Shown here: positions 26,565 to 34,804 of the stretch, piece by piece
How the letters are laid out: each line of letters opens with the position of its first letter
Position numbering within the stretch: the first letter of the stretch is position 1
NCBI RefSeq assembly: GCF_013911085.1
Contig: NZ_JACERN010000024.1
Coordinates: 98,744 to 162,743 of the forward strand
Length of the DNA stretch: 64,000 nucleotides
DNA from: Aquitalea aquatica
Lineage (GTDB): Bacteria > Pseudomonadota > Gammaproteobacteria > Burkholderiales > Chromobacteriaceae
Direction: 5' to 3'
The notes under the pieces: model-generated
What the model was told of the DNA's origin: nothing
Seen by the model: the letters and a program-made list of their open reading frames with translations, nothing else
Databases searched by the model: none
Position numbers and translations under genes: made by a program

Positions 26565-28654
26565 TAAACTAAGTCCGTTAGTATTTTTGCAATTCTGATG
26601 GTATGGTATTGTCTATTCTCCAATCCATTAGTTCCACCATTAATTTCTACACAAACCGTCCTTGCAATCGAACTAAGATCACCTTGGAATTCGTCAATAA
26701 TTTTATTAATTGTACTGCTCTTCCTTGGCTCACCTCTTCTTGGTCCTGACTCCCAATACCATGCCCCTGCATCTATTGTTGCATAATTGTCATTGATTAA
26801 GAAGTCAGGGTTGTTGATTTCGGGTTTTCTAGCATTTTTTTTAGACCACCACGCAGGGTCAAATGAATTCCTTGTTATCTTTCCTCGATAAACCCAATAA
26901 CCAGCATAGTTGGATTTTCCTGTAAGCTGCTTAATTCCCCTGCCCCTGTATTTATAACCATCGCCAGGAAGATCATTGCCAAGTTTGCCACCATACAGAT
27001 CGTTGCATGATTTTTCAGATCGTGACTCACTCATCCATGTAAGCGTACGGGATTCTTCCGCTGCTTGCGCAAAAAAATTAGTCATTCGCAAGCCAGTTTT
27101 ATTAATTAGATGCTTTCTGATTGCGATGCAAATCTGTTTCCTATACTTTTCTCGAATGGAGTCGTTCAATCCATTTTTAGCAGTCTGAATTTTTCCTTTA
27201 TCCATCTTCTGGATGTCATCAGGATAGATTCTTTTTAATTCACTCTTATCTATCCAGTTGCATTGTCTGAAGTGCTCAATAAACACCATGGGGTGAAAAT
27301 GCCAGTGAGCACTAGGAATCTCCAACCCAGCCTCTTCCCAAAACGATAAAGATTCAATATGCCCCTTGAATTCAGCATATTTCTTCTCATCCATTGGATC
27401 GTCCAATACGTCACTTTTACTTTTTAGCCAAGCATATTGCGTATCGATTTGGGATTTTTGCCACTCGGTTGGAAATTTACAAATCGCTCGCGAAAGTCGT
27501 GACTGAACTTTGATATCGCTCAGTGCGGCTGCTAGTACGTCTTTATCCAACTTCTTCCCGCTATTTCCAGTAAGCCATTTCTCAAGTGTTGGGGAGTTAC
27601 ATTGGCTATCCGGTGTAGGATCATCGTCAACCAACGTACACCCTAGCCAATGAGGAAAATCAGCATCGCTGAATTTCTTGATGCCTACTGCATTCAGATT
27701 TACCCAGCCTTGGCCGCCTGGGTAATTGACTTTGTGCCAATGCGGGACTGAGCCAGCAGGGATAGGGGTTTCATTTTCGGTATTAATGACCCGACCAAAT
27801 CGAAGCAGTTCGTAAGCAGCGCTCGGGGCAATATGAAAAGCATCTCCCAGAGTGGTCGCTTTGCTGTAAAGACTGTACTCATACTTGTCGTCGCTATCTG
27901 CTAGTGCTGAGCCGACCTCAACGAATACACCCTCTTGTTGAGTATCTTCTTGCCGAGTTGTTAGCAGGCATTTACCGCGTTCAAAACGCATCGTCACAAA
28001 CAGAGGAACCGTGGAGGTATGAACGGCTGTGCCACTTCCTGCGGGAGCTTGCGCTGATGCAATAGAAGCAAAAAATGGTGTGCCTGGCGGTAGATGGAAA
28101 TGCATATCACCATAGACGATCTTGTCCCGCCCATCCTTGCTGATATCGAGCTTGCCTGAGCTTCTACCGACGATTTTTTTCAGATTGGCATCGTCACAGA
28201 TTATTTCCAGATGCATCGCATTGTTACCGTTGCAGCTACCTACGCTGCCCAAGCTATCCTTGCGATTGACTGGCTGCTTCTTTTTGACAAAAACCTGTTT
28301 GAGATGCATATAAATCGAGTAGTACTCGATCTGCCCATCCGGACCTTCACCAATTTCAGTGCTGTGCTTGATGACTACACAGCCGTTGTCAGTTGTTCCC
28401 TGATAGGCCAAAGGTTTTTTGTCTGCATTAGGAGATGGGTCGCGCTTATATATCACCATACCGTCGGCGATTGCACGCACCGGCTCCCCCTGTGCTCCGG
28501 TATCGGTATACTCGATATGCTGTCCACCGTGCCAAGCCATACGACTGGCAATTGGAAAACTTCCACGAGTGGTAAAGGGCATCAAAGCAGCTAGCCACTG
28601 TTCATCACTGGCATTACCCTGAGGTGTTTTGAGAATAGGTGGACTGATAATCAT
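26564..28654 (-). CDS. T6SS-associated peptidoglycan hydrolase effector (M23-like plus GH19-type lysozyme domain)
   Basis: 696 aa. N-terminal part (about 40-200) resembles an LytM/M23 fold (GEPVRAIADGMVIYKRD, GCVVIKHS, YYSIYMHLKQVFVKKKQPVN), but the usual HxH zinc motif reads AMHLEI, so one ligand is missing. Middle region (about 210-480) is unassigned. C-terminal GH19-type domain (about 505-696): NFFAQAAEESRTLTWMSE with the likely catalytic Glu near residue 530, GDGYKYRGRGIKQLTGKSNY, then W and N-rich stretches and a C-terminal INGGTNGLENR. No signal peptide, as expected for a T6SS cargo. Starts 12 bases after the vgrG stop and overlaps its immunity candidate. Probably cleaves glycan strands of rival cells after VgrG-mediated delivery. 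Confidence 0.85.
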   Translation of the reverse strand: MIISPPILKTPQGNASDEQWLAALMPFTTRGSFPIASRMAWHGGQHIEYTDTGAQGEPVRAIADGMVIYKRDPSPNADKKPLAYQGTTDNGCVVIKHSTEIGEGPDGQIEYYSIYMHLKQVFVKKKQPVNRKDSLGSVGSCNGNNAMHLEIICDDANLKKIVGRSSGKLDISKDGRDKIVYGDMHFHLPPGTPFFASIASAQAPAGSGTAVHTSTVPLFVTMRFERGKCLLTTRQEDTQQEGVFVEVGSALADSDDKYEYSLYSKATTLGDAFHIAPSAAYELLRFGRVINTENETPIPAGSVPHWHKVNYPGGQGWVNLNAVGIKKFSDADFPHWLGCTLVDDDPTPDSQCNSPTLEKWLTGNSGKKLDKDVLAAALSDIKVQSRLSRAICKFPTEWQKSQIDTQYAWLKSKSDVLDDPMDEKKYAEFKGHIESLSFWEEAGLEIPSAHWHFHPMVFIEHFRQCNWIDKSELKRIYPDDIQKMDKGKIQTAKNGLNDSIREKYRKQICIAIRKHLINKTGLRMTNFFAQAAEESRTLTWMSESRSEKSCNDLYGGKLGNDLPGDGYKYRGRGIKQLTGKSNYAGYWVYRGKITRNSFDPAWWSKKNARKPEINNPDFLINDNYATIDAGAWYWESGPRRGEPRKSSTINKIIDEFQGDLSSIARTVCVEINGGTNGLENRQYHTIRIAKILTDLV

Positions 28655-28666
28655 GTTATTACCCGC

Positions 28667-31294
28667 TTATTCTGAGAAAGGATGGGTATTGGGTGGGGTG
28701 TATTTGTCTTTTGGCAGGTTGGGTAGTGGGACATTCATGCTATCCGGCCCGCTCAAGTCATGGCTTGCCCCTTTTACCGTTACCGTACCCGGGCAATGCA
28801 CCTCGATATTGCCGCCAGCAATGCGGATATAGCCGCCACCTGCCGTCAGTAATATTTCCTGCTTGGCATTGACCACAATCTTCTCCTTGCAGGAGGTGAT
28901 GGTCACATCTTTGTCTGCGGTGATCTCCATCGCATCGCTCTGCGCTTGCACCTGCACCTTGCCCTTCGCCGCAATCAGTTTCAGCGCGATCTGGTCTTTT
29001 ACTCCCGCCACAAACAGGCTGATGTGCTGGCCGACGTTGTGCAGCCAGCGGCGGCCTGTGGTGTGGTTAGCGTCGCGCTGGGCGATGAGGTTGAGGTTGC
29101 TGCCGGCAGAGAGGGTCTGGCTTTGTTCGGTGAGGCTGGCGATACCGGCCGGGGCGGACAGGATGAGTAGCGGCTGCTGGCCGGCCTGGTCTTTGGCTGT
29201 CTTGCCGTCCTTGTCGGTATTGCTGCCGGCTTCCCAGGCTTTCACGGCGGCGGCGTGGTGTTGCAGGTGGTCGCTGTCTTTCTTGCCGTCTTTGCTGTTG
29301 TCCGGCTTGATGCCATCCGGCCCGGTTTCCATGGTGTCGGCCAGTTGTCCGCTGGCCACTTCCGCCAGGCTCTGGCTGAGGCTGAGGGCAGCATCGAGCT
29401 GGCTTTGCGCATGCTCGCGTGCCAGTTGTTTGCCACCAGCGCCGTTTTGCGCTTCGGTACTGATCAGCAGGCCGTGGCCGGCGCGGATGGCGCCGTGCTG
29501 GTCGGTGCGCAGTTCGAACCCGTCGCCGCGTGCTTGAGCTTTGCCATTGCTGCGCGGGTGGGTGAGGTAGCCCTGGTTGAGCTGGGTCTTGCCGGGTTCG
29601 CTACTGAGCTTGGCCCGTACTTCGCCGGGGGTGTCGTCGAACAGCAGTTCGTTGTATTGGCCGCCCTGGTGCTCTTTGGATTTGATACCGGACAGGGTCT
29701 TGTTGGCCGGTAGTGCGCCCGCGCCGCTGAAAGCCGGAGTGGCGTGGCTGCCGTTATAGAGCACACCGACGATGACCGGGCGGTCGATATCGCCTTCGAT
29801 GAAGTCGACCAGCACTTCCTGGCCGATGCGCGGGATGAACTGGTGGCCCCAGCCCGCGCCAGCGCTGGGCATGGCCACACGCAGCCAGCAGGAGGATTTA
29901 TCGTCCAGATTGGCACCGATGCTGGGGTGTTCGTCCGGCCGTTGCCAGTGGAACTGCACCTTGATGCGGCCCAGTTCGTCGGTGTGGACTTCCTCGCCGG
30001 CCGGGCCAACTACAGTGGCGGTCTGTACACCTTTAGATGTCGGCTTGGCCTGCGTGCTGTGGGCATAAGCCGGCGTCAGCGGAATACCACGACGCTGGGC
30101 GGTGATCTGGGTCTGGAAGGGGCTGCTGTTCTGGCTATCAGTTGTTGTGGAGTCAGCACCGTTTGCCAATAAATTACGCAGGCTGCTGGCCAGATCGCCC
30201 GGCAGATTGTTGTTGGCACGGAAGGTTTGGCCGGTGACGACAAATTCACGCTGTTCGCTGCTGTCGCCTTCGTGTGCCGGGTGTTCATCCAGCCGGAACC
30301 ATTGGCCAGCGAGCAGGCTGCGCACACTGCCGCTACCAGAGAACTGCTTGGCCTGCACATCGTGCGCCTGCTGACGCAGCTGGGCGTACTGGCTCAGCTG
30401 CTCGGCATCGCTGGCGTAGTACAGCGACTGCGGGTCGTAATCCTGCAGGGTGGATTGCAAAGCATCGCCACTGCGGCCTTGCTGGATGCGGGTCTGGTCG
30501 CCGGTGTGCTGGGTGGACACCGGCTGGTAATCAAAGCTGGCCAGCGCCACAGTACCGGACACTACCTGCCGCGCGGCCGACCAATCGGTGAGGCCGTCCT
30601 CTTCCTCGGTGGCATCGCTACGGTGAAAGCGCACCCGTTCGCTGGCGGCCGGCGGCAGGCTGAAGGCATCGTCGAACACCACCAGCTTGACCTGCGGATG
30701 TTCGCCATCGATATGTTCAAATCTCCATGCATAACCCTCTTCGTGCAGCAGGTGCACGATGAAATCGAAATCGCTCTCGCGATACTGCAGACAGTAACTG
30801 CGCGGGCTGGCCGTGGCGGTGTGGAATTCCAGCGTCTGCACCTGGGCGAACACCGGATTATTGGCCTGATGCTCGGCCAGGATCTGCTTGACGATGTCGG
30901 GGACGGACAGGTCCTGAAACACCCGCGAAGTGCGGCGCAGCCGCAGCAGGGCAAACGGCGGCTCGATGGTCAGGCCGTACTTGGCAAAGCCGCCATCAGA
31001 ACCCAACAGCTCGGCGCGCGACACCACGCCACAGCGCACTACCTCGTTGCCATCGGCATCCAGCACGCCAAGGCGGGCGGCGACGCCCAGCAGCGATTTG
31101 AGTTCGATATTGCCATCCGGCGACAGACAGCTCAGCTGATAGCGATAGGCTTCCGACACGCCCTCGCTGCCGTCCAGGGTGTGGGGCAGCAGCTGCTCGG
31201 TGGCGATCTGCCCGCCATCCAGCTGCAGGGTAAGCAGGCGCTGGTGCTGGGAAAAGGCGGCGGCGAAGCTGGCGAGCAGAGCGGAAAAGTCCAT
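28667..31294 (-). CDS. vgrG: Type VI secretion tip protein VgrG
   Basis: 875 aa. Gp27-like N-terminal base (about 20-390: LLPHTLDGSEGVSEAYRYQL, YCLQYRESDFDFIVHLLHEE, EGYAWRFEH), the gp5 OB-fold region (about 440-560: GEEVHTDELGRIKVQFHW, SCWLRVAMPSAGAGWGHQFI, PRIGQEVLVDFIEGDIDRPV), then a DUF2345-type beta-helix extension (about 650-830) ending in repeated V/I patterns (KDVTITSCKEKIVVNAKQEI). It forms the spike tip and carries the effector encoded directly downstream. No tssA-M genes, Hcp or PAAR protein are in the window, so it is an orphan vgrG module. Its GC content is like the core genome, unlike the cargo genes. Confidence 0.95.
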   Translation of the reverse strand: MDFSALLASFAAAFSQHQRLLTLQLDGGQIATEQLLPHTLDGSEGVSEAYRYQLSCLSPDGNIELKSLLGVAARLGVLDADGNEVVRCGVVSRAELLGSDGGFAKYGLTIEPPFALLRLRRTSRVFQDLSVPDIVKQILAEHQANNPVFAQVQTLEFHTATASPRSYCLQYRESDFDFIVHLLHEEGYAWRFEHIDGEHPQVKLVVFDDAFSLPPAASERVRFHRSDATEEEDGLTDWSAARQVVSGTVALASFDYQPVSTQHTGDQTRIQQGRSGDALQSTLQDYDPQSLYYASDAEQLSQYAQLRQQAHDVQAKQFSGSGSVRSLLAGQWFRLDEHPAHEGDSSEQREFVVTGQTFRANNNLPGDLASSLRNLLANGADSTTTDSQNSSPFQTQITAQRRGIPLTPAYAHSTQAKPTSKGVQTATVVGPAGEEVHTDELGRIKVQFHWQRPDEHPSIGANLDDKSSCWLRVAMPSAGAGWGHQFIPRIGQEVLVDFIEGDIDRPVIVGVLYNGSHATPAFSGAGALPANKTLSGIKSKEHQGGQYNELLFDDTPGEVRAKLSSEPGKTQLNQGYLTHPRSNGKAQARGDGFELRTDQHGAIRAGHGLLISTEAQNGAGGKQLAREHAQSQLDAALSLSQSLAEVASGQLADTMETGPDGIKPDNSKDGKKDSDHLQHHAAAVKAWEAGSNTDKDGKTAKDQAGQQPLLILSAPAGIASLTEQSQTLSAGSNLNLIAQRDANHTTGRRWLHNVGQHISLFVAGVKDQIALKLIAAKGKVQVQAQSDAMEITADKDVTITSCKEKIVVNAKQEILLTAGGGYIRIAGGNIEVHCPGTVTVKGASHDLSGPDSMNVPLPNLPKDKYTPPNTHPFSE

Positions 31295-31443
31295 GGCGCT
31301 TCATCACGTGGCTGGGCGTGATGCCGATAAACTATTGAAAGCTAAAGAGACTATGCTTTTAACATGGTTTGGGCAAGGCAAGGTGGCGTGAATGCCTCGT
31401 TCTACTGGGCTTTTGAATTGCTTGTGATGTTCGCAGCGGAGTG

Positions 31444-31464
31444 CTGCCTGTCATGGGCAGGCAG
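31444..31464. repeat. 21-nt hairpin, copy 2
   Basis: Identical in all 21 bases to 23004-23024. Here it lies between vgrG and pagP, just after the island. The 7-bp stem has a 7-base loop, without a U-run on either strand. Confidence 0.75.
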
Positions 31465-31485
31465 CCAGTGCGGAGTATTGCTTGC

Positions 31486-32040
31486 TCAGAAGTTGTAATG
31501 CGCGAAGGTAAACAGCACATTGCCATTGCCCTTGCCGCCGGGGATGTAGGTACTGTTGATGGTGAACTTGCCATAGCTGATGCCAACCAGAGGCAGTACG
31601 CCGGGGAAGGGGAAGGAGTGCAGGGTATCGGTGCGCGAGGTGATGAAGGCGGTATAGCCGATTTCGGCACGCCATTCTCCGGCACGGGCAAAGGGGTGGG
31701 TATAGGCGTAGCCGACGATGGGCTCTACTTTTTTGTGTGAGTCCAGAAAGGCCATGGCATACAGCGCATGCCAGTTGTCCTTGTCGTCGCGCAGGCTGCG
31801 ACCCAAACCAAAGCCCCAGGGGTTTTCGTTGAACTCGGCAATTTTCTCCTGGGTATAGGCCCAGCGCATGTGGTAGGTGTTCAGCGGCAGGTAGGCATCC
31901 AGCGTGCCGTTATCCCAGATATGCTGTACTTCGTTGCGGGCGCTGTCCCACAGCGAGTCGGCGTGCGCCTGGGTGGGCAGGCTACAGGACAGCACGCTGC
32001 CAAGGGCAAGTGCGGTGGTCAGGCGGATGTGTGAAAGCAT
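31486..32040 (-). CDS. pagP: Lipid A palmitoyltransferase PagP
   Basis: 184 aa. Signal peptide (about 1-27, THADS-type cleavage), then an amphipathic helix and an eight-stranded outer membrane barrel. The hallmark YLPLNTYHMRWAYTQEKIAE contains the catalytic His; FNENPWGFGLGRS and AMAFLDSHKKVEPIVGYAYT carry the Asp and Ser of the active site (DSH). The C-terminus ends LFTFAHYNF with a terminal Phe, typical of outer membrane barrels. It transfers palmitate from phospholipid to lipid A, giving resistance to cationic peptides. No PhoP box was identified. The gene stands alone. Confidence 0.93.
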   Translation of the reverse strand: MLSHIRLTTALALGSVLSCSLPTQAHADSLWDSARNEVQHIWDNGTLDAYLPLNTYHMRWAYTQEKIAEFNENPWGFGLGRSLRDDKDNWHALYAMAFLDSHKKVEPIVGYAYTHPFARAGEWRAEIGYTAFITSRTDTLHSFPFPGVLPLVGISYGKFTINSTYIPGGKGNGNVLFTFAHYNF

Positions 32041-32154
32041 GTGATTCGGCTAGCAGCAAGCCGCACTGGGCGACATTGCGATTTCAGGAGTTGGGAGGGT
32101 GTGGATGTTACCTGTCCGATAGTACAGGTCAAGTCAGGACGGCAGACTCGTTGA

Positions 32155-32517
32155 TCACATGAGAAGTTCCCGTGCGGCCCGGTCAGCTGCGCGCATATCG
32201 CCAGTTAGCCGCTGCAGGCCGGCGGCGGCGCTGGGTGAATGGGCATGCAAGCGCTGGGCTGCGGCTTCCAGCAGGTTCAGCGCCTTCTGCCATTGGCCAA
32301 ACTCCAGATACAGGCAAGCGCGTTCGTAAAGATTCATGCTGTCTTCGTTGCGGGATGACAGCATGTTTGCCGGATTGCCTTGCCATGCGTCCAGCCGCTG
32401 GCGGCACTGGGCCTGCAGTACGGGCAGAAACTGTGCACACAGGCGGCTTTCGCTGGCGCGGTCCAGTTCGGCTGGAGCCTGACGACGGGATAGCAGGCGG
32501 ACAATCAACTGGCGCAT
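32155..32517 (-). CDS. Small conserved-looking protein of unknown function
   Basis: 120 aa from ATG 32517, chosen because AAGGAG lies 10 bases upstream; a longer frame exists but lacks a site. The protein is helix-rich, basic at the N-terminus (MRQLIVRLLSRRQA) and ends in a TPR-like pair of helices (NLYERACLYLEFGQWQKALN, LLEAAAQRLHAHSP). No signal peptide or membrane segment. Family not recognised. It stands between pagP and the LysR gene, all on the minus strand, with gaps of 114 and 183 bp. Confidence 0.6.
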   Translation of the reverse strand: MRQLIVRLLSRRQAPAELDRASESRLCAQFLPVLQAQCRQRLDAWQGNPANMLSSRNEDSMNLYERACLYLEFGQWQKALNLLEAAAQRLHAHSPSAAAGLQRLTGDMRAADRAARELLM

Positions 32518-32700
32518 GAAACAGGAACTCCTTGCCGGTACTGCCACCGGGTATCCGGCAGCTCTGGGCGGCAGAATACTCCGGCGGGCTGTCAACTTGC
32601 GGCAAGAAACATCAATTCCTGTAATGGCCTGCGGCAGCGCACGTTGCGTGGCTGGGCAAGCCTGGCGGGCCGGTGCCGTCGTGGAGAGGGGTGACCGGCC

Positions 32701-33630
32701 CTAGTCCTGCATGGCCGGGCTGAGTGCACTGCGCACCGTGCTTTCATCCAGTGCGGCCGAGCACAACTCGATAAAGCGGTAGGCATAGCTGCGCAGGTAG
32801 TGGCCACGGCGGATGGCGATGCGGGTGGTCTGCTGGCCGAACAGCGGTTCGCCGGCCACCACTTTGACTGCCTGGTCGCGCAGCGGGTCCACCGCCATCG
32901 AAGCGACGATGCCCACCGCCAGCTCCAGCTCGACATAGGTCTTGATCACGTCGGCATCCAGTGCCGACATCACGATGTCCGGTACCAGCCCGGCGCGGGC
33001 AAAGGCACGGTCGATCTGGGCGCGGCCGGTAAAGCCCTGGTGGTAGGTGACGATGGGGTATTCGGCCAGCGTGTCCAGCGACAGCGTCTGCTGGTGCAAG
33101 GGGTGGTGGGGTGGGGCAATCACGCTGTGATACCAGCCGTAGTAGGGAAAGGACACCAGTTCCGGCACTTCGGCCACGGCCTCGGTGGCGATGCCGATGT
33201 CGGCGTCACCCGATTGCAGCAGGCGTACCAGCTCTTCCGGGCTGGCCTGATGCAGCACCAGGTGCACCTTGGGGAAGGCCTTCTTGAAGGCGGTGACCAC
33301 TTGCGGCAGCGCATAGCGTGCCTGGGTATGGGTGGTGGCGATGGTGAGCTGGCCTTCGTCGCGCTGGCTGAATTGTTCTGCCAAGCGCTTGATGTTGCCG
33401 GCGTCCAGCAGCATGCGTTCGACGATGATGAGCAATTCCTTGCCCGGATCGGTCAGGCCGAGAAAACGTTTGCCCTTGCGCACGAACAGCTCCACGCCCA
33501 GTTCGTCTTCCAGGTCCTTGATGTGTTTGCTGACCCCGGATTGCGAGGTGTACAGCGCATTGGCCACTTCGGTCAGGTTGAAATTCTGCCGCACGGTTTC
33601 ACGGATGATGCGCAGTTGCTGGAAGTTCAT
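32701..33630 (-). CDS. CysB-like LysR-family transcriptional regulator
   Basis: 309 aa from ATG 33630 with AAGGAGG upstream. Starts MNFQQLRIIRETVRQNFNLT and has the CysB/Cbl HTH (EVANALYTSQSGVSKHIKDL). The effector domain includes TTHTQARYALPQVVTAFKKA, a hallmark of CysB, Cbl and relatives that sense O-acetylserine or sulfate and control sulfur uptake. It is somewhat shorter than E. coli CysB (324 aa). No sulfur-assimilation genes are adjacent, so its regulon is elsewhere. The AT-rich upstream region has a dyad (33731-33755), a possible autoregulatory site. Confidence 0.92.
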   Translation of the reverse strand: MNFQQLRIIRETVRQNFNLTEVANALYTSQSGVSKHIKDLEDELGVELFVRKGKRFLGLTDPGKELLIIVERMLLDAGNIKRLAEQFSQRDEGQLTIATTHTQARYALPQVVTAFKKAFPKVHLVLHQASPEELVRLLQSGDADIGIATEAVAEVPELVSFPYYGWYHSVIAPPHHPLHQQTLSLDTLAEYPIVTYHQGFTGRAQIDRAFARAGLVPDIVMSALDADVIKTYVELELAVGIVASMAVDPLRDQAVKVVAGEPLFGQQTTRIAIRRGHYLRSYAYRFIELCSAALDESTVRSALSPAMQD

Positions 33631-33730
33631 GCCACGGCCTCCTTGCGAGACAGCGACAGAGTGGTGTGCGGCGGCGTGCTCGCTGAACGGAGGAAGAAAC
33701 TGGCCATGATGCTATCCTGATTTATATAAC

Positions 33731-33755
33731 TTAAAACAGGATATTTCTGTTTTTA
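33731..33755. promoter_or_regulatory. AT-rich dyad upstream of the CysB-like gene
   Basis: Arms TTAAAACAG (33731-33739) and CTGTTTTTAA surround the centre GATATTT; the inner seven bases of each arm are perfectly complementary. It lies about 100 bp upstream of the LysR gene start in a strongly AT-rich stretch. LysR regulators commonly bind such dyads at their own promoter. Assignment is tentative. Confidence 0.35.
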
Positions 33756-33819
33756 ATATAACAAAAATAATGTTTTCTTGTTTGCATATGCCATCTTGAT
33801 CTCAGCGGGGCCGGCGCGA

Positions 33820-34587
33820 TCACACCAACCAGACTTCTCCGGTCAGTGCCGCCAGTTCCAGGCAGGCCGGCATGCCGGCTGCCTTGCGGTTGCTGATCAG
33901 CAAGTCGATATCGCTGGCCGCGCAGGTGCTGATGCGGCTGCTGATGCCCAGCTTGCTGAAGTCGGCCAGCATGTATACCTGATCGGCCTGGGCGCACATG
34001 GCGCGGGCTACTTCTGCTTCGCGCGGGTCGTAATTGCTGGCCCCCATGGCCGCACTGATGCCGACTGGCGACAGCAGAGCGATGTCGGCGTGGTAGCGAC
34101 CGATTTCCGCTACTGTGCTGCCCCCCACCGTGGCCGGGGCGCGTTCGCCTAGTTCACCGCCCAGCATGATGACCTGATGGCCGCCACCCAGAGCTGGCTG
34201 GCGCAGGGCCAGTGCCACGTCGAAGGCATTGGTGATGATGGTCAGGCCGCTGAGTGTGGACAGTTCGCGTGCGAGCAGGGCGGTGGTGGTACCGGCGTCG
34301 ATGAACAGTGTCTGCCCCTGGCGCAGCCGGCTGCAGGCGGCGCGGGCAATGGCCTGCTTGTCCGGCACTTGCTGCTGGGCGCGCTCGGCAATCGGCGCTT
34401 CCTCGCCGCCGCGGGCAATCACGCCGCCGTGGGTGCGGCGCAGCTCGCCCATGGCTTCCAGTGCCGCCACATCACGCCGCACCGTTTCCCGCGATACCTG
34501 CAATGCACTGACCAGTTGCTCGGTGCTCAGGCGTTGTTGCGCGGACAGCAAGGCGCGTATGCGCTGGTAACGCTCCTGTTGCCACAT
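33820..34587 (-). CDS. DeoR-family transcriptional regulator
   Basis: 255 aa from ATG 34587, chosen because AGGAG lies 6 bases upstream. N-terminal DeoR HTH: RYQRIRALLSAQQRLSTEQL, VSALQVSRETVRRDVAALEA. The effector domain is the DeoRC sugar-phosphate sensor: LFIDAGTTTALLARELS, ITNAFDVALAL, VIMLGGELGERAPATVGGST and the C-terminal MLADFSKLGISS. Such proteins repress carbohydrate or phosphorylated-metabolite genes. It is divergent from the phosphatase gene at 34805, its likeliest target. Two direct repeats TTTTGTG spaced 10 bp apart (34697-34713) lie between them. Confidence 0.92.
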   Translation of the reverse strand: MWQQERYQRIRALLSAQQRLSTEQLVSALQVSRETVRRDVAALEAMGELRRTHGGVIARGGEEAPIAERAQQQVPDKQAIARAACSRLRQGQTLFIDAGTTTALLARELSTLSGLTIITNAFDVALALRQPALGGGHQVIMLGGELGERAPATVGGSTVAEIGRYHADIALLSPVGISAAMGASNYDPREAEVARAMCAQADQVYMLADFSKLGISSRISTCAASDIDLLISNRKAAGMPACLELAALTGEVWLV

Positions 34588-34696
34588 GGGCTTCTCCTGC
34601 GGGCAGACGGTGGAAGAAAGGCAGTGCACATTGCGAGAGAGTGCGGGGCACTGTCAAGTCGTTTGCCGTGCTGGCAGGCGGCGTCGCATTTGGGCA

Positions 34697-34713
34697 TTTT
34701 GTGTACTTTTGTG
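34697..34713. promoter_or_regulatory. Direct repeats, candidate DeoR-type operator
   Basis: TTTTGTG-TAC-TTTTGTG: two identical heptamers with a 10-bp period, one helical turn. They lie in the shared control region between the DeoR regulator and the phosphatase gene. DeoR-family operators are often short repeats of this type, but the link is inferred. Confidence 0.35.
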
Positions 34714-34754
34714 GCAAAGTTGTAATATTGGGTGTTTATTATGCTGGTCATGCT

Positions 34755-34777
34755 GACGGGCAGACTGCCTGCCCGTC
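34755..34777 (+). promoter_or_regulatory. Leader hairpin before the phosphatase gene
   Basis: A perfect 9-bp stem, GACGGGCAG/CTGCCCGTC, with a 5-base loop (ACTGC). It ends 27 bases before the ATG at 34805. No U-run follows, so it is more likely an mRNA-stability or translation-control element than a terminator. Confidence 0.4.
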
Positions 34778-34804
34778 TACCTCTATACCACCCCGGGAGA
34801 GACC

